Below, in pieces: positions 1 to 12,879 of a DNA stretch of 64,000 nucleotides (position 1 is the first letter of the stretch; each line of letters begins with the position of its first letter). The DNA comes from Tretioscincus oriximinensis (Eukaryota; Chordata; Lepidosauria; Squamata; Gymnophthalmidae), in contig JAJVDF010000663.1 in the NCBI GenBank assembly GCA_022410635.1, positions 285,171 through 349,170 on the forward strand, in the 5' to 3' direction. The position numbers and the translations under genes are program-made. The notes beneath the pieces were generated by a model. That model had not been told where the DNA came from, did no database searches, and worked only from the letters and a program-made list of their open reading frames with translations.

Positions 1-246
1 GATCAGCCTGTTGTCTAACTATCTCAGAGAACAGCAGATCACAAATTCAAGAGTGAAACATAAACATTTTGTGTCTGAGTTAGAAGCACTAAAAACCTCC
101 ATGAAGTATGAACTCATAGCAGAACCACAATGCTGTTTTATGCTTCCCAAGACAGCAAACTAAGGACTCTTTATTATTAAAAGAAGTTGAAAACTGATAC
201 CACCTCTGTTTAAAATCCATAACTTTCTCCCTCTTTGTTTCCTTAG
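1..246 (+). other. GDF5: 3' end of a GDF5 intron
   Basis: This is the intron just before the last GDF5 exon. It ends in a pyrimidine-rich tract (about 223-244) and an AG acceptor at 245-246. The rest shows no repeat or coding signal that I recognise. The upstream GDF5 exon, with the signal peptide and most of the prodomain, is outside the window. Confidence 0.85.
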
Positions 247-1115
<869 letters not shown>

Positions 1116-2450
1116 CAGTGCAGTCTTCTTGGTTGATATGATATCACCTGCTTTTGTTTGTGTTGATAGTGTCTATCTTAATGCTGCCATATAGTACAGG
1201 CCTGATTTTGAATGCTGTCTCTCAGTTGCGTCTTCTACAAGGATAGCATTCAGGTTAGGATGCAGAACTGTGGGACTTGAGATTCCCTGATGAGATAAAT
1301 TGTTAGCATTCAGGCAACATTTCCATGCCATGTACAGAGATTTGTTCTGTTTCTAGATTGAGCTGTGATATATGAAGTTGCCTTGCCACATACAAAATCA
1401 GCTCATAATTGTAAGCCACAGGTCTTGCTTTTTGTTGACTGAGCTGATGTTGCAACTCATAGGAATGATGCTTTCTGATCTTGAAATCTGGCCAAATACN
1501 ATGATAAAAGTTTCACTCACTCATTCAGTATCTTGAATAGAATTATGGAATAAGAGACATAGAATAACTTGTAACATTAAATTTNTTTTATATTCTACTT
1601 TTTTATTCCTAATAGCCCTAATTTATTACATCCACACTTAGATCTGGCCCAAGACATTTTATAGTCTGCAAATAAAGCCACATTGGATTATTCAAATATC
1701 AGTTTTTCCCTTTTAAAAACTAGTTTAATTTCTTATTTGATGTAGTTTGTCTTACCTAGTTCCGTGGTAGGATTGGCCATGCTTTGGCCTGTCCTGACCT
1801 ACTCAGTAAAAACTTTAATAAACCTTTAAATTCTCAAATCACAACAATTATATTTCTAAAGTCAATGGGAAAAATCAATGCCAGTTTTATATGTTTTCAT
1901 CTTTCTTTGGGCACTGCTTTAAAAGCAGAACATCAGTAATGCATCTCTTCAAACCTTCCCTGTGTCCATGAGGCTCTCAGCTACCAATATCTGTACTCCT
2001 TTCCTAGAGGCTTGGGGTGGCTGGGAGAGAAGAACCTGTCTATCTCTACAGAGCATAGTATTTTGAACTAATCAATTTAACAGAAATAGCTACAAGCAAT
2101 GTTTTAGATTAAACTGAAAACTGTATATTTGTGACATTAATTGTATAAATGCTGGATTTTTAAAAAAATGTACAAATTATACCTGTAATTAGAGAAATGC
2201 AGGCTAACCTGTATCTTTCAGTGTATATTTTCTTTCAGCTTCGTAATTTCATAATTATGCCTTTTAATATTATGTTCAATCTGTCTTATTTTTCTGCTCA
2301 TACTTTATGTTGATGTCTAATGCGCATAGGAAAATAATAGTTTATGGTGTACTAAATTATTGACAGTCCTTTATGTAGGTGTTGTAGTTGTTATAACTTT
2401 ATGGGGAGGGGGGAATTCCATTCTGAGTCTTTTGTTCAATTAATAAAAAA
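1116..2450 (+). other. GDF5: GDF5 3'UTR and downstream flank
   Basis: Non-coding and AT-rich, with no recognisable repeat. The first canonical AATAAA is at 1671-1676, giving a 3'UTR of about 0.6 kb if used; further AATAAA hexamers are at 1817-1822 and 2442-2447. Sequence alone cannot say which is used, so the 3' end of the transcript is uncertain. Confidence 0.6.
1671..1676 (+). terminator. First candidate polyadenylation signal of GDF5
   Basis: AATAAA about 556 bases after the stop codon. Alternatives are at 1817-1822 and 2442-2447; the last is followed by an A-rich stretch. Confidence 0.45.
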
Positions 2451-3183
2451 GTGAAATTAAATTATGAGTCAGGGAGGATATTTTATAAATACTGTACATG
2501 TGGATAGCATTTATTGTCACCCACTGAATTTTTTCTTGCAGAAACTGAAAATGAAAGAGTATCCATATTATTAATAAAACCGTTATCACCAATAAGAGTA
2601 TTCCAAGAGGTAGTAACCAATCACAGACCTCAGCATCTTGGTATTGGTTTAGGAGTTGCTCCCCAGTGTGCATTGTTGCTAATGTCACAGCCAGGCAGGC
2701 AGGCACATGGGGTGGGAAGCAGCATGTCCTGGGAAGATGGGTGGGAAGATGGTGGCAGCCAGTTCTATAACCATTAGGGCTCTTGACAGCTGCTGGGAGG
2801 CCCCAAGCCACACGCCAGGCCCACTTCAGCCTCGGGCTCTGCCTTAGAGCAGCTACCCTACCCGCCCACCCATTGCTGCTTGTCACCTTCCTCTTGCACT
2901 TGCAGCTGGAGCTAGGACTGGTAGCAGCTTGGCAGGAGGAGGCGGGAGACAGCCTGGGCTTCACCACTACTTTATACAATGAGTTACAAAACCTTTGATA
3001 TAAAGGTAGGCAGGAAAGTAGGCGAACTCCACCTAGGGGCAAAAGAAGTGCTGAACTCTGCTTTGTCACCCTCATCTGAAGTTTGCTACTACTGATGTTC
3101 CAATCACTGAAACGGAAGTGTGAACTTCTGCTATTTGCACAGACACAAAAAGAATGTAAGAATGTCACACTCCAGGGCCACAA
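2440..3183 (-). other. Long open frame antisense to the GDF5 flank, function unknown
   Basis: A stop-free frame of 247 codons reads leftward through a GC-rich patch (about 2640-3000). Its C-terminal part has a hydrophobic run ending LLPLGILLLVITVLLIIW that would be a membrane segment if translated. The N-terminal half is low-complexity, rich in Ser, Pro and Arg, and matches no family I know. The frame has a non-ATG start as listed, with internal ATGs. Chance is likely, because GC-rich DNA has few stops. Confidence 0.15.
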
Positions 3184-3483
3184 CAGTTATTTTGCCCAGA
3201 AGTGGAGTAGATGCTTGATGCCTACAAGAACAAATCAGGCCTATGCTCCCTTTTCCAGAGAAGTTTTTATCATTCTAAAAAAGGAGGCTTTCTAGAAGTA
3301 GGTTAGGTTCCCTGAGAATGGGCTGGGTGTAAGATGAATTGCATGACATGCAGTCACCATAGTTACAGTCTTCTTTTGATATCTAAAGTAGTCAAGCAGA
3401 TATTACTATTGATTTACCTTCATTTTATTGTGAACCAACTGGAGATCCTTGGGTAAAACATGGGATAGAAATAGAGAAATATA

Positions 3484-3560
3484 TACTGTATTCTTATCTT
3501 GTGCTATACCCAAAGATCTGAGGGCAAATGATAATAAAATGAAGGTAAATAAGTAATAAT
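3484..3560 (-). mobile_element. Degraded L2-type 3' tail
   Basis: Read on the minus strand this resembles the tail shared by the L2 LINEs and SINEs here: a GCCCTGAGAC-like box, then TTTGGGTATAG, then AT-rich repeats. It is a short, old fragment. Confidence 0.45.
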
Positions 3561-4249
3561 ATCTGCATGATTTGCTGAATATTTAACTGTTTCTCATTAT
3601 TTCCTCATCATTATTGCTTTGAATTGCGTTCTTTGTTGGAAGATGTACTGCAATTCAAAGGCATTTTTGAAGATGAAGGAAAATTACATTGAAATTACAT
3701 TGCTAAATCTGGATGATGAAACATCTCCTTTTTGTTTGACTATTATCTTCCTGACACTATTTTTGTTCTGGTAACTGCTGTGCACAAATACTTAAAATAC
3801 CTTCAGTCTACAGTCAGTATGTCTATTTTGCTGTAATTTGGCATAATATTTGTCAGTTGGTGCTCCATACACAGATACCCCCTTAAATTTTAAAAAGCTA
3901 GAGTACAGCTAATAAAGCATGTCCTAGATCAAAGTCATAACAGTGGCCTTTGCAAGGAGAAAGAACCTTATTTTTGCACTGGATAGCTCTGAGCAAATAC
4001 TGTTTGAAGTCTTGGCATTGTTTTTTATGTAACCTAAAAACAGAAATCTTGCATCTTTTGGGGAAACTAATTCTTTTAAAATGTACTGACAGCCAATGAA
4101 TACTTTTGAAGGAAGAATTCCCACTGCCTTTGTTTTTCTATAGAACATAATGCAATATGGTGGCCAACTGAATGACCATATAGCATGCTTTTTTATCCTT
4201 TGGTTCTTTCTGAACAGTTGCATATAAAGGGTTAAACATCCCACCTCCC

Positions 4250-4475
4250 ACTAGGCTACCAGGATGGATGTCTGGATGTTGCCTCAGGGATGGAGCAACA
4301 GGCAGGACTCCTGAAATACCATTTGCAGGGAGTCATGAACAGGAGCATATTTTGCTTTCCTCTGTTCGGACTGCTCAGGTGCATTGGTGGGCCTCTGTGT
4401 GAGACAGAATGCTGGACTAGATGGGCTGTGGCCTGATCCAGTATGGCTNTTCTTAGGTTCTTACGTTATGTTCAC
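4250..4475 (+). mobile_element. LINE 3'-end fragment, family A
   Basis: Family A is the commonest repeat in the window. This copy holds the segment after the reverse-transcriptase stop: GGATGGATGTCTGGATG, a block near TGCAGGGAGTCATGAACAGG, then GCTGGACTAGATGGGC and the 3' end TTCTTAGGTTCTTA. Longer copies (8.1, 15.7, 39.2 kb) encode the typical CR1/L2-superfamily RT C-terminus WNLLPEEVVVANSLDSFK. Confidence 0.75.
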
Positions 4476-5668
4476 TGCACCACTGCAGATCAAGGGGCCT
4501 AGCTGGCCGTTCCTTCCCCTTTTCGCTCCAAACCTGTGCAACTGCCTCCATAAGACAAGCAAACCAAGCCCTGATTTTTCGGGCTCACCCACTAGTATAT
4601 AAAGTTATAAAAGCATTTTTTTTCTTTTCTACTCTGCATCCCAACAGAATAAACCTTTGCTACATTTTCACATCTCTCACGTTGTGGATGCAAGAAAAAG
4701 TTTTCATCATTTGGCATGAGGGTTTTTTCACACTTTTATAATGTGATTAAGGGAAATTTCCCTTACATAATCATGGGCTTCCAGCAGCAGTCGTGGTGGA
4801 AAGGTCCAATATCCCGGTTTTCTTGTATTGAAATAGCTTGGTGAAAGGTAAGCTCTTCTCGCCAGAACCATGGCATGTAGACAGAACTGCAAAATTTTCC
4901 ATGAACTCTTCTTTCCCACCTGCAAGCAGACAGGCATGCAAAATCTACTTTTCTGCAAAATGTAGGCAGGGAAACACACTGATTTTTATTTTTAAAAAAC
5001 CACATTACAGCCTAAAAGCTTCATTTTAAAAAGCTCCATTTGGCTACATGGAGTGATCACTACAAGCCCACTCTGCTAAACCAAATAGAATGTTGGGAGT
5101 TGTAGTTCAAGCACTTCTGGAGTGTCACCTGTTGATTTCAAGTGATTTCAAGCTCTGAAAGTGATTTATTGCAGCCCTGGAGGGATTCTGAGTTAGGTCT
5201 GCAGTGCTGCCATTGTCTTCTAGCCAATCACTGCATTCCTATTTTCCCGCTCAAAATGCTGTTCAGAGATTGGCCATATTTAAACATAAGAGGTTTCCCT
5301 CCAAAACTCATTTGAACATAAGAGATTTCCCTCCAAAACGCACAACCAGTTTCATCTGTTCAAAAGATATAATACTATATGCAAATATATACATGTCATA
5401 TATCTATGACAGCTATCAGTCTTAGCAGATTGCCTAACACTTTTTGAACAGGGCATATTTATCTTTGGTCCACCTGGTGGCAGCACTTAGTTGAACTAGG
5501 CTAGACATTAAAAAGCTAAGCAGATTGGACTAATTATACCTATATGGAAAACCACCAGGAAATCCCAGAATTATATAGTAACAATTTCTGTACTGCTGCT
5601 TAGAAAACTACTTGGATGTCTTATAGTTATTAGAGTTGAATATAACTTGAGATTTTCTTCATCTTCTG
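4476..5668. other. Intergenic DNA, little recognisable
   Basis: No gene seen. The only repeat-like signal is a short fragment near 5088-5145 containing GGGAGTTGTAGTTC, a motif common in amniote dispersed repeats. The rest is unassigned AT-rich sequence. Confidence 0.5.
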
Positions 5669-6361
5669 TCAGGGTTCTCTGTTAGGAATATATTAATTGG
5701 CATAATATATTTTGATATAAAGGTATACAAGCATTGGTCTCCAAAAGCATAGGCCTCATGTCTGCAAAATTTCTGGGAATTTTCCAGCCCAGGGTGTTGC
5801 AAGAGAACTAATCTCCCTTCCTGCCCTGAAGCTACTCCCCGCTGCGCAATGTTTACCTGCACCCATTATCTCTAGGTGCATCCATTAACTCAGGAGCTTA
5901 GGCTTAATGGCATTAATCAACTGCCTGATGGCCCTGAGGAAGTTCTGGCTATCACCTCTCCAGGAGGTGAACGACCAGTCACAGGTCCTGAAAGCTGCAG
6001 AGATCAATCTTGTTCCACCCAAACCATGCCCGTATTTGGAGTTTCCTGACACAGGCTGCACCCCTTGGGAGGAGGGAGAAACGTCACACAGGTGTCACCA
6101 CCTGAGCCCACCTCTGGTCCGCCCCAAACCACTCCTTCAGAACGTCTGTTTTCTTGTACACGCCTTCTGATCTCATGTCAATAAAAACCTGCGCACAGGG
6201 GTGCTCAGGAGGTTCCATACCCACATGGGCCTCCAAGATCTTGCTTCTTGATCTAAGCTTATGTCCTCTGCGTGAGTTCTTGATGGGAGTCAGAATCTAC
6301 ACGTAACCGTATCCTGATAATCAGCTGCTTCTGATGTGCTGGTACCTAATAACGTGGTAGC
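5669..6361 (+). mobile_element. Possible solitary LTR (tentative)
   Basis: A roughly 0.6-0.7 kb block with different composition from its flanks. It has an AATAAA near 6179-6185, followed about 180 bases later by an end like GGTAGCA, and a TG-starting candidate left end (TGTCAGGGTTC at 5669 or TGTTAGGAAT at 5680). This is the layout of a retroviral U3-R-U5 unit. I find no flanking 4-6 bp target duplication and no internal retroviral genes, so the boundaries and the call are weak. Confidence 0.25.
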
Positions 6362-7619
6362 AAACCCCCGTTAATCTTCACTTTACATTTATGATCTACC
6401 TGTTCTCCAATTCTAGTCTTGGATGCTACCATTTCAGTTTGGGCAATCTTGGAACTTGCCATACTTCCACAATAGTTCAGCACTTAAGCACATCTCCTTT
6501 CACACTTCTGGATACCATTTTTCATATGAATCCATCCCTTGCCGGCAAATTATGTAAACAACATTTTCCAGAAATTGCAATATTGAGCCTCAGAATTGAC
6601 TGTTGTCTGTAAAAACATTGCCTAACTTTAACCTAAGGCCTGTGAAAATTACGCAGTATGTAATTCTTCTATCATGGGAAGAGTTCCTGGGGCTATTCCA
6701 ACATGACTTTTAAACAAAACCAAAAATGTTTTCAGTTCCTGCTGGCCTTACATTCCTTCTGTTTAATCCAAATTGAAACCTGTTTTGATTTGCATTTTGT
6801 CATTCTGGACCTTCTGAGGACTTAAATAGTCAAAGTGGCCTAAAGGCAGGCTAAAAAACCTAAACTTATCCAAACTATTTAAAGTCTGAGTCCACTTTGT
6901 AGCTCAGCCCCCCCCCCTTTTTTTTTTACAATGTATAGACAGTCACAGAGACATTGTGTTTTTGTGCACCAGACCCACAAAGCTCTTAAGACTAGATCAT
7001 TTCTGCCCTAAGAATTAATATGGCCTATGCTTTAGTTGTACTATTCACAGTTTTTAAGACTCTTTCTCCAAAACAAATGACCCACACAGCTCCTTAAAAA
7101 GGGACCCAAATGCATATTTAATCAACTTATAGGTCTGATATTTATATATTTCTCCTCAAGGAATAATCTAAAGGCCAGAAGAAAGTGGCCATGTTAATTT
7201 ATTCATAAAAAGCTGCTGAATTCTTAACTAGATCCATTAATGCTATATGAAAATCCCAAAGAGAATTATGAAGGCTTGTTTTATGTCTAGACAGGACATG
7301 TTTAAGCCAGTTGGGTTTCTTTCTGATATAAGAGAATATCTAAATTTCTTTAGTTGGTAAAGAAAAAGAGAAAAATCATGTGATCTCATAGAATTCTTAG
7401 CATCTGAAAAAAAGTAAACTCTTTAAATAAATAGACCACTGTTAGGCAAAGCTCTTACCATTCTCCCAAATCCCCAGGCTGGTTCTTTGCACAGGGCAGA
7501 GCAGATTTAAGTACAGACCTTTCTTCACAGGGTCTTATTCTGAATTATATTTCNAAATAGTTCTTCTCTTGAAGAATCTGTAGACACTTTAGGTAATGTA
7601 TATGATGCATACTGGAGAT
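6362..7619. other. Intergenic DNA with no recognised feature
   Basis: No gene and no repeat that I can name; a C-run followed by a T-run near 6909-6930 is the only simple sequence. Confidence 0.5.
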
Positions 7620-7829
7620 TAAAAGGTATCTCCAGACACTACTGAGAAATGCACTGNGCTGAGAAATGCACTGAGAAATGCACTCTGCACTGGCCTGACT
7701 CTGTTTCCATTTAATCCAATGCAATTAAATGGAAAAACAGAGGGAAGGTCTATGCCAACATGGGGTTTCAGGGGATTTCCCCTAAAGAATAAAAATCACT
7801 GCTGAGAAACGAAGTTTAATCAGCAGTGA
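7620..7829 (-). repeat. Interspersed repeat related to 44.6-44.75 kb
   Basis: Shares with the later locus a GAGAAATGCA-type core near ACTCTGCACTG and a segment like CAACATGG.GTTT.AGGGGA followed by CCCTAAA. Here GAGAAATGCACTG is also repeated in short tandem (about 7644-7685). Confidence 0.45.
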
Positions 7830-8285
7830 CCTTAAGAACCTAAGAACCTAAGAAGAGCCATACTGGATCAGGCCATAGCCCATCAAGTCCAGCATTCTGT
7901 GTCACACAAAGGCCCACCAGATGCACCTGGGCAGTCCGAACAGAGGAAAGCAAAATATGCTCCTGTTCATGACTCTCTGCAAATGGTATCTCAGGAGTCC
8001 TGCCTGTTGCTCCATCCCGGAGGCAACATCCAGACATCCATCCTAGTATCCATTAATACCCTTGGTGTCCATAAACCTGTCTAGTCCTGTCTTGAAACTA
8101 TCCAAGCTGTTGGCTACCACTACCTCTTCAGGAAGTAAATTCCACAGGCCAATGACCCTCAGGGTGAAAAAATACTTTCCTTTGTCTGTTCTCACTTTTA
8201 TACCCAACAGTTTTAAGGAGTGCCCTCTGGTCCTTGTGTTGTGTGATAGAGAAAACATTTTTGGTTCCTGCATAGTGAATGCATC
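7830..8285 (-). mobile_element. LINE 3' end with RT C-terminus, family A
   Basis: Inserted on the minus strand. It begins with the 3' terminus (AAGAACCTAAGAAGAGCC) and runs back into coding sequence. The minus-strand reading carries WNLLPEEVVVANSLDSFK and a stop after GINGY, a typical CR1/L2-superfamily RT C-terminus. It is 5' truncated and non-functional. Confidence 0.8.
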
Positions 8286-9190
8286 ATTGCAAATCAGGGC
8301 ACTTTGGGGGGCAAAGAGGGACAGGGCAGGGATGGAAACTCCTCTTGGCTAATGCAGTAGTTGGAGGTCTAGATCCTTTCAGTATGCCCTCATTCTCTCA
8401 AAGGACAGCATCAGCTGTCCAAGAAGATTAGGGCTGGAGAGAGATTGCTGGGCATGGCAATCTTCTGGGTCCTAGCACTATTCATCCACCAATACCCTGC
8501 CATGGCTTCTGTTGCTTTTTACAGCAGTTTGGAGTTCCTGCCACTGCTACTGTAAAAAGCAGTAGTAGCAATGGCAAAGATTACAGAAATCTCAGCACCA
8601 CAATGGACGTGGGCTTGTCCTGGGCTCACTATGAGTGAGAGAAGCCCCATAATCAGACCCCGGGTTTTGTGAAAGTGCACAAAAGTCAAAGTATAAAAGG
8701 AGCCTCACTGGCTGTGTGCTGCAAGCAACCAGCTGGGCACACAATCCTCCTGCTGCTCCTCCATAGAATTTGTCAGGCACTTGATCCTGAGCCCAGCTGC
8801 TGCTTGGAGCACACAGCTGGTGAGGCTTTTTAAACTGGCAACACAGCTTTTAAGCAATCCTGTCAGTTTATATGGGTTGAATGACAGTGGAGGAAAAAGT
8901 CGCTCCAAATTTTCTCTCCACAGTGCAACTGCTAAACTGGGACATCTGGGGATGGGAAGAGGCAAGGGAAGTGAATTCTCATTCACTTCATTTTTCTCCC
9001 AATTAAATACTATTTCCCTCAATTCTGATCTCCAAGTTGGCCTTAAAAAGATAAAATATTTAGTAGTTTGGCTACAAATAAGCTAATAAAAATTAATTAT
9101 AATCCTATCTGGAACAAGGTTAAGAAAATGCTGAAAGACTAGTATGATAGAAAATGGTTGCTACTTACTTGTATAAGAGTCATCAATATG
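8286..9190. other. Intergenic DNA with no recognised feature
   Basis: Moderately GC-rich at first; a short inverted pair (AGCAGT/ACTGCT-type) lies near 8520-8570. No gene or named repeat. Confidence 0.45.
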
Positions 9191-9204
9191 ATGATATAAC
9201 CAAN

Positions 9205-10608
9205 TTTTTTATTTTTATTTCAAACTTTACCAATTACAATCCCAATACAACAGTTAAAGAATTGGGACCGCTATATTCTTAATTGGGTTTTGTCTCAAAA
9301 AAAAGAACCGTATTCCTAAGCGAATCTTGTACTCCAGAAAACAACAACTAGGATGGAGTCTCCCCTCATTGCAAGCTTATTTTGAAGCATTTAACATCAA
9401 TAAATTAATAGATCTTGAATTTAAAAGAGACAATATTAACAACAAATGGGAAATAAAATTGTGTAGAATGACCGGAAAGTCGGTATTTCCCATCCCAATG
9501 GATAAAAGAATATCGAAATTTTGGTTACTCTCATTGCAAGCGTCTTTCAATGCATGGAAGAAAAACTATAAACTCTTAGCGAAATCATGGTTACATGTTG
9601 CCTCCATCTATGTGAGCAATAAAGATGGTGATATAAATTTAAAACGATATTTGGATATCATAATACAAAAAGGAGAGATCTTCTGAATATTTCTGGAATC
9701 CCTATAAATTTAGATCAACTAAACATTGCAACGGGGATCAATTCAGATATATTTTGGTTACAGAACAATGCTTTATATTNTTTTATAAATAACTATTCTA
9801 TTAAAAATATATTCAGAGATAAGTCGGAGTTAGAAGAGATCATACGCAAAAAAGTGAGAGTGGAAGGCAAATTAGTAAAATTATAATAAAATTATTTCAT
9901 ATCAATATAATAATTTATAGACTCTGAAACAATTTTGGATAAATGCAGTAAATATTCCACAAAGAAAATGGGACCAATGGTTCAATTCATGGATAACTGT
10001 AAAGGATAACAGAATACAGGAAAATGAATTGAAATTAATTTTCAAATGGTACAGATTTCCTACTCAACTAGCCCACATAACGAATACCACACCTTTATGC
10101 TGGCACAGTTGTAACACAAGGGAAGATTATTTACATATGTGGCCATTTTGTCCTAGATTAACAAAGTTCTGGAATTTAATTGCCCACAAAATACAAGAGA
10201 TCTCAAATACCGTTGGGTGTTTACTACTTTATTAAGTACTCTATCTTCGCCGCACATTTGGTCATTGCAAAGGGATGGAAAGATGCTTCAATTTGGACCT
10301 CAATAGAATGGCTTATATATTTATTGAGTTTTATGAAATTTGACCTTATATTAGAAAAGAGATAAGACATATTGGTGTACAATTACATCATTCATGGTTC
10401 TTAAAATGGCAGGTGCTTATNGTGTATGGATTATCCCTGCAAGATCAATTTGTTTATGATGCCGTTACATCCTACATGGAATTGAAACTGTTTATCTAAC
10501 TGTATGATTTTCCTTCCTGTTTGTTTTGAGGGTGGGGGAGGGTAAGGATGTCTTTGTTACTGTATTATGTTTTGTGTTGTTTATCTTAAAATAATAATAA
10601 TAAAAAAA
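9205..10608 (+). mobile_element. 5'-truncated L1-type LINE, ORF2 C-terminal part
   Basis: Broken frames match the last third of L1 ORF2: a segment YSRKQQLGWSLPSLQAYF, then FKWYRFPTQLAHI, and a CCHC-like region with CWHSC and HMWPFCP. A G-rich 3'UTR (about 10530-10550) leads to an (AAT)n/A-rich tail at about 10590-10608. Stops and frameshifts show it is dead. This is a different LINE clade from the L2 copies at 24-28 kb. Confidence 0.75.
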
Positions 10609-11135
10609 TTCTCCCAGCTGCTTTTTTCTCCCCCAGTGGGAACGCAAAATTTACATCAATTCCGCTTCAGTATATCTTCAGAGTGAGAGAACACATTTCC
10701 CCACATTATCTAATCCAAAGGTGGATTTCCTGAGTTAGATAACGCCAAAACAACACAGCTTGTCATTTTTCTGTGTCTTTCATTCCGAAAGTAAACTGAA
10801 GCTGGATTAAAGTTTATGTTTAGGTGGGCACTAAGGAGTCTCAGCACTTTCATGAGCTTACTTTTGCCATCACCATCTAACTGCGATGTCTGCATACAGG
10901 ACATGCTGTTTACAACTTTCTAATGTAATATTATTCTTCAACTTGAGCACCGAAGTAGCTACTCAATAGATGAATTGTATGTGCAATTTGAAGTTCAGCT
11001 GCACATGATAATCCTGATGTTGTGATAGCTAAGATTTGCTTCACTTCAAGAATGACCATATTCTACTTACATTACAGGAAAGGACCTTGACACCCACTTC
11101 AGCTGTCTGACATTTACCACCACCTAATTCTTTTT

Positions 11136-11222
11136 TAGAATCATAGAGTTGGAAGAGACCTCCAGGGCCATCAGGTCCAACCCCCTGATCAATCCAGGAT
11201 TCATTAAACCACACCAGACCAT
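11136..11222 (-). mobile_element. CR1 3' terminus, minus strand
   Basis: Starts with AGAATCATAGAGTTGGAAGA and continues CCTCCAGGGCCATC, the reverse complement of the amniote CR1 3' end. It is abutted by a plus-strand CR1 piece, making an inverted pair. Confidence 0.8.
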
Positions 11223-11239
11223 TTTTCTCATTGACACAT

Positions 11240-11495
11240 GGAAGGACTAGAAACAATGGGAGTAGATTTAACTTAACTATCAGAAAAAGCTTTCTAACAG
11301 TAAGGGCAATAAACCAGTGGAACAATTTGCCACAGGAGGTGGTGAGTTCACCTTTGCTGGAACTCTTCAAACAGAGGCTGGACAGTCATCTGTCTGGGAT
11401 GGTTTAATGATCCTGCATTGAGCAGTGGGTTGAACCCGATGACCCTGGAGGTCCCTTCCAACTCTATGATTCTATAATTCGATGATTCCATGAAA
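11240..11495 (+). mobile_element. CR1 3' end with RT C-terminus, plus strand
   Basis: Encodes the CR1 RT C-terminal signature NNLPQEVV, followed by the 3'UTR and the terminal ATTCTATGATT-type octamer repeats (to about 11490). It faces the previous fragment. The pair could be two insertions or one 5'-inverted insertion of the kind made by twin priming. Confidence 0.8.
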
Positions 11496-11499
11496 TCCT

Positions 11500-11999
11500 T
11501 TTAATGATAGCATACCAGTCCTCTATACCATCCACTGTCTCCCAAAATCTACTTAAGACCATGTTTATTGCTTCCATGACAAGGTCTGTCCATCTCACCC
11601 TCTGCCATTCTGTTCCCCTGTTGCTCTCAATCTTTCCAAGCATTATGTGGCCAAACTATGTGAAGGGGAATTGGATGTACAGACCAATCACTAAGGAATG
11701 TCACTGATTCTCCATTTCTGATCTGAAGTAATGAAAAAAAAGGATTAGTTGGAAATGGCCAGAAGCACAAGAGTCTACACTTTTAACTAGCTATCAGATT
11801 CTCATAGAAACTGCTGAGAGTAACTCCCAAATTACTGTTACAGTATTCTCCTTTCCCCAAGAGAATTGCAATGATACACAAGCAATAAAATGCAATGACA
11901 CACAAGCANTAAAATAATATAGGTCAATAGTTCAACTTTCCACCTTTATGATGGAAAGTTTTTTCTCTCTCTTTTTCACTGAGAATGTCTCATTTGTAT
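11500..11999. other. Intergenic DNA with no recognised feature
   Basis: No gene or named repeat. A short duplication with AATGACACACAAGCA-type units lies near 11870-11910. Confidence 0.4.
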
Positions 12000-12610
12000 T
12001 TGCTTTCTAGGGTCATTATCTGTCCCTAGTGGGTCTTTGTAAAGGTCCAAATTCCAAATAAACAGTACACTCCGAGACAGGTATGTGTCGGTAATTTTTG
12101 TTGCATTTGGCTAAAATATGAGTACTAAGCTGAATAGGTAAACATAAAAGTATGCCATTTAAAACAATACATTCCCATTAGTGTTTGAATATATGCCTAA
12201 ACTCCATGTACACTTTTACATGGTTATGTCATTTCCTGTATAAAGTGTGCTTGTTTATACAGCAGCCGTATGAAAGATGCAGTAACCCAGTATGTGGGCT
12301 ATTTGAAGCTGCTTTTAAGAAAGCTAAAACTCCCTTGGTTTTTGTATAATAAAAGGTGTTAAAAGATACTGCTTTTATAATGTTTTAATCAAGTTTGATA
12401 AGATGCTATTGTTATTGCTGTTAAATTTATTCTGAAGATCTCATTATTTGCATTCTAGAAGGATTTTCAATAATTGACAATTATCAGATGTGAACGAATT
12501 ACTGTAAATACACCTTTATTTCATACCATCTCCGGTTAACTCAAATCCCAAAGAAAGTCCAAGGACTTTTAAAAGCCCATGCTTTTAAAAAAAATTAAAT
12601 TCCATTCTTT
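12000..12610. promoter_or_regulatory. Non-repetitive AT-rich block, possible conserved non-coding element
   Basis: No transposon signature, low GC, and several homeodomain-type TAAT/ATTA cores with a run of short inverted words such as CAATAATTGACAATTATC near 12468. It lies between GDF5 and UQCC1, where mammalian GDF5 control elements are found. Conservation cannot be measured here. Confidence 0.22.
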
Positions 12611-12879
12611 GGAATGAACTGATGATAGTTTAAAGTAAAGATATGACCACAGCCTATGTGTAATTGATTAGTAGTAACTGTGGCTAGTAGTAATGCTGGG
12701 GGTGTGCAGGATTATTTCCATTGTGTCTATTTCTATTTCAATTTCCCATGCCCTGTGGACCAGTCAGATGCAAAGCCCTAGATTGCATTGCTTCAACACC
12801 ACCAGCCAGCAAGAGGGTGCCTACTGAGAGCTAAATGTTCAGTCACTGCCATGTTGGAAACTGGCCCTGTTTTCCTTGC

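Noticed and set aside
8043..8273. Small conserved protein ending GINGY (also at 15.6 kb)
   Set aside because: It is the C-terminus of a dispersed LINE reverse transcriptase, repeated through the window.
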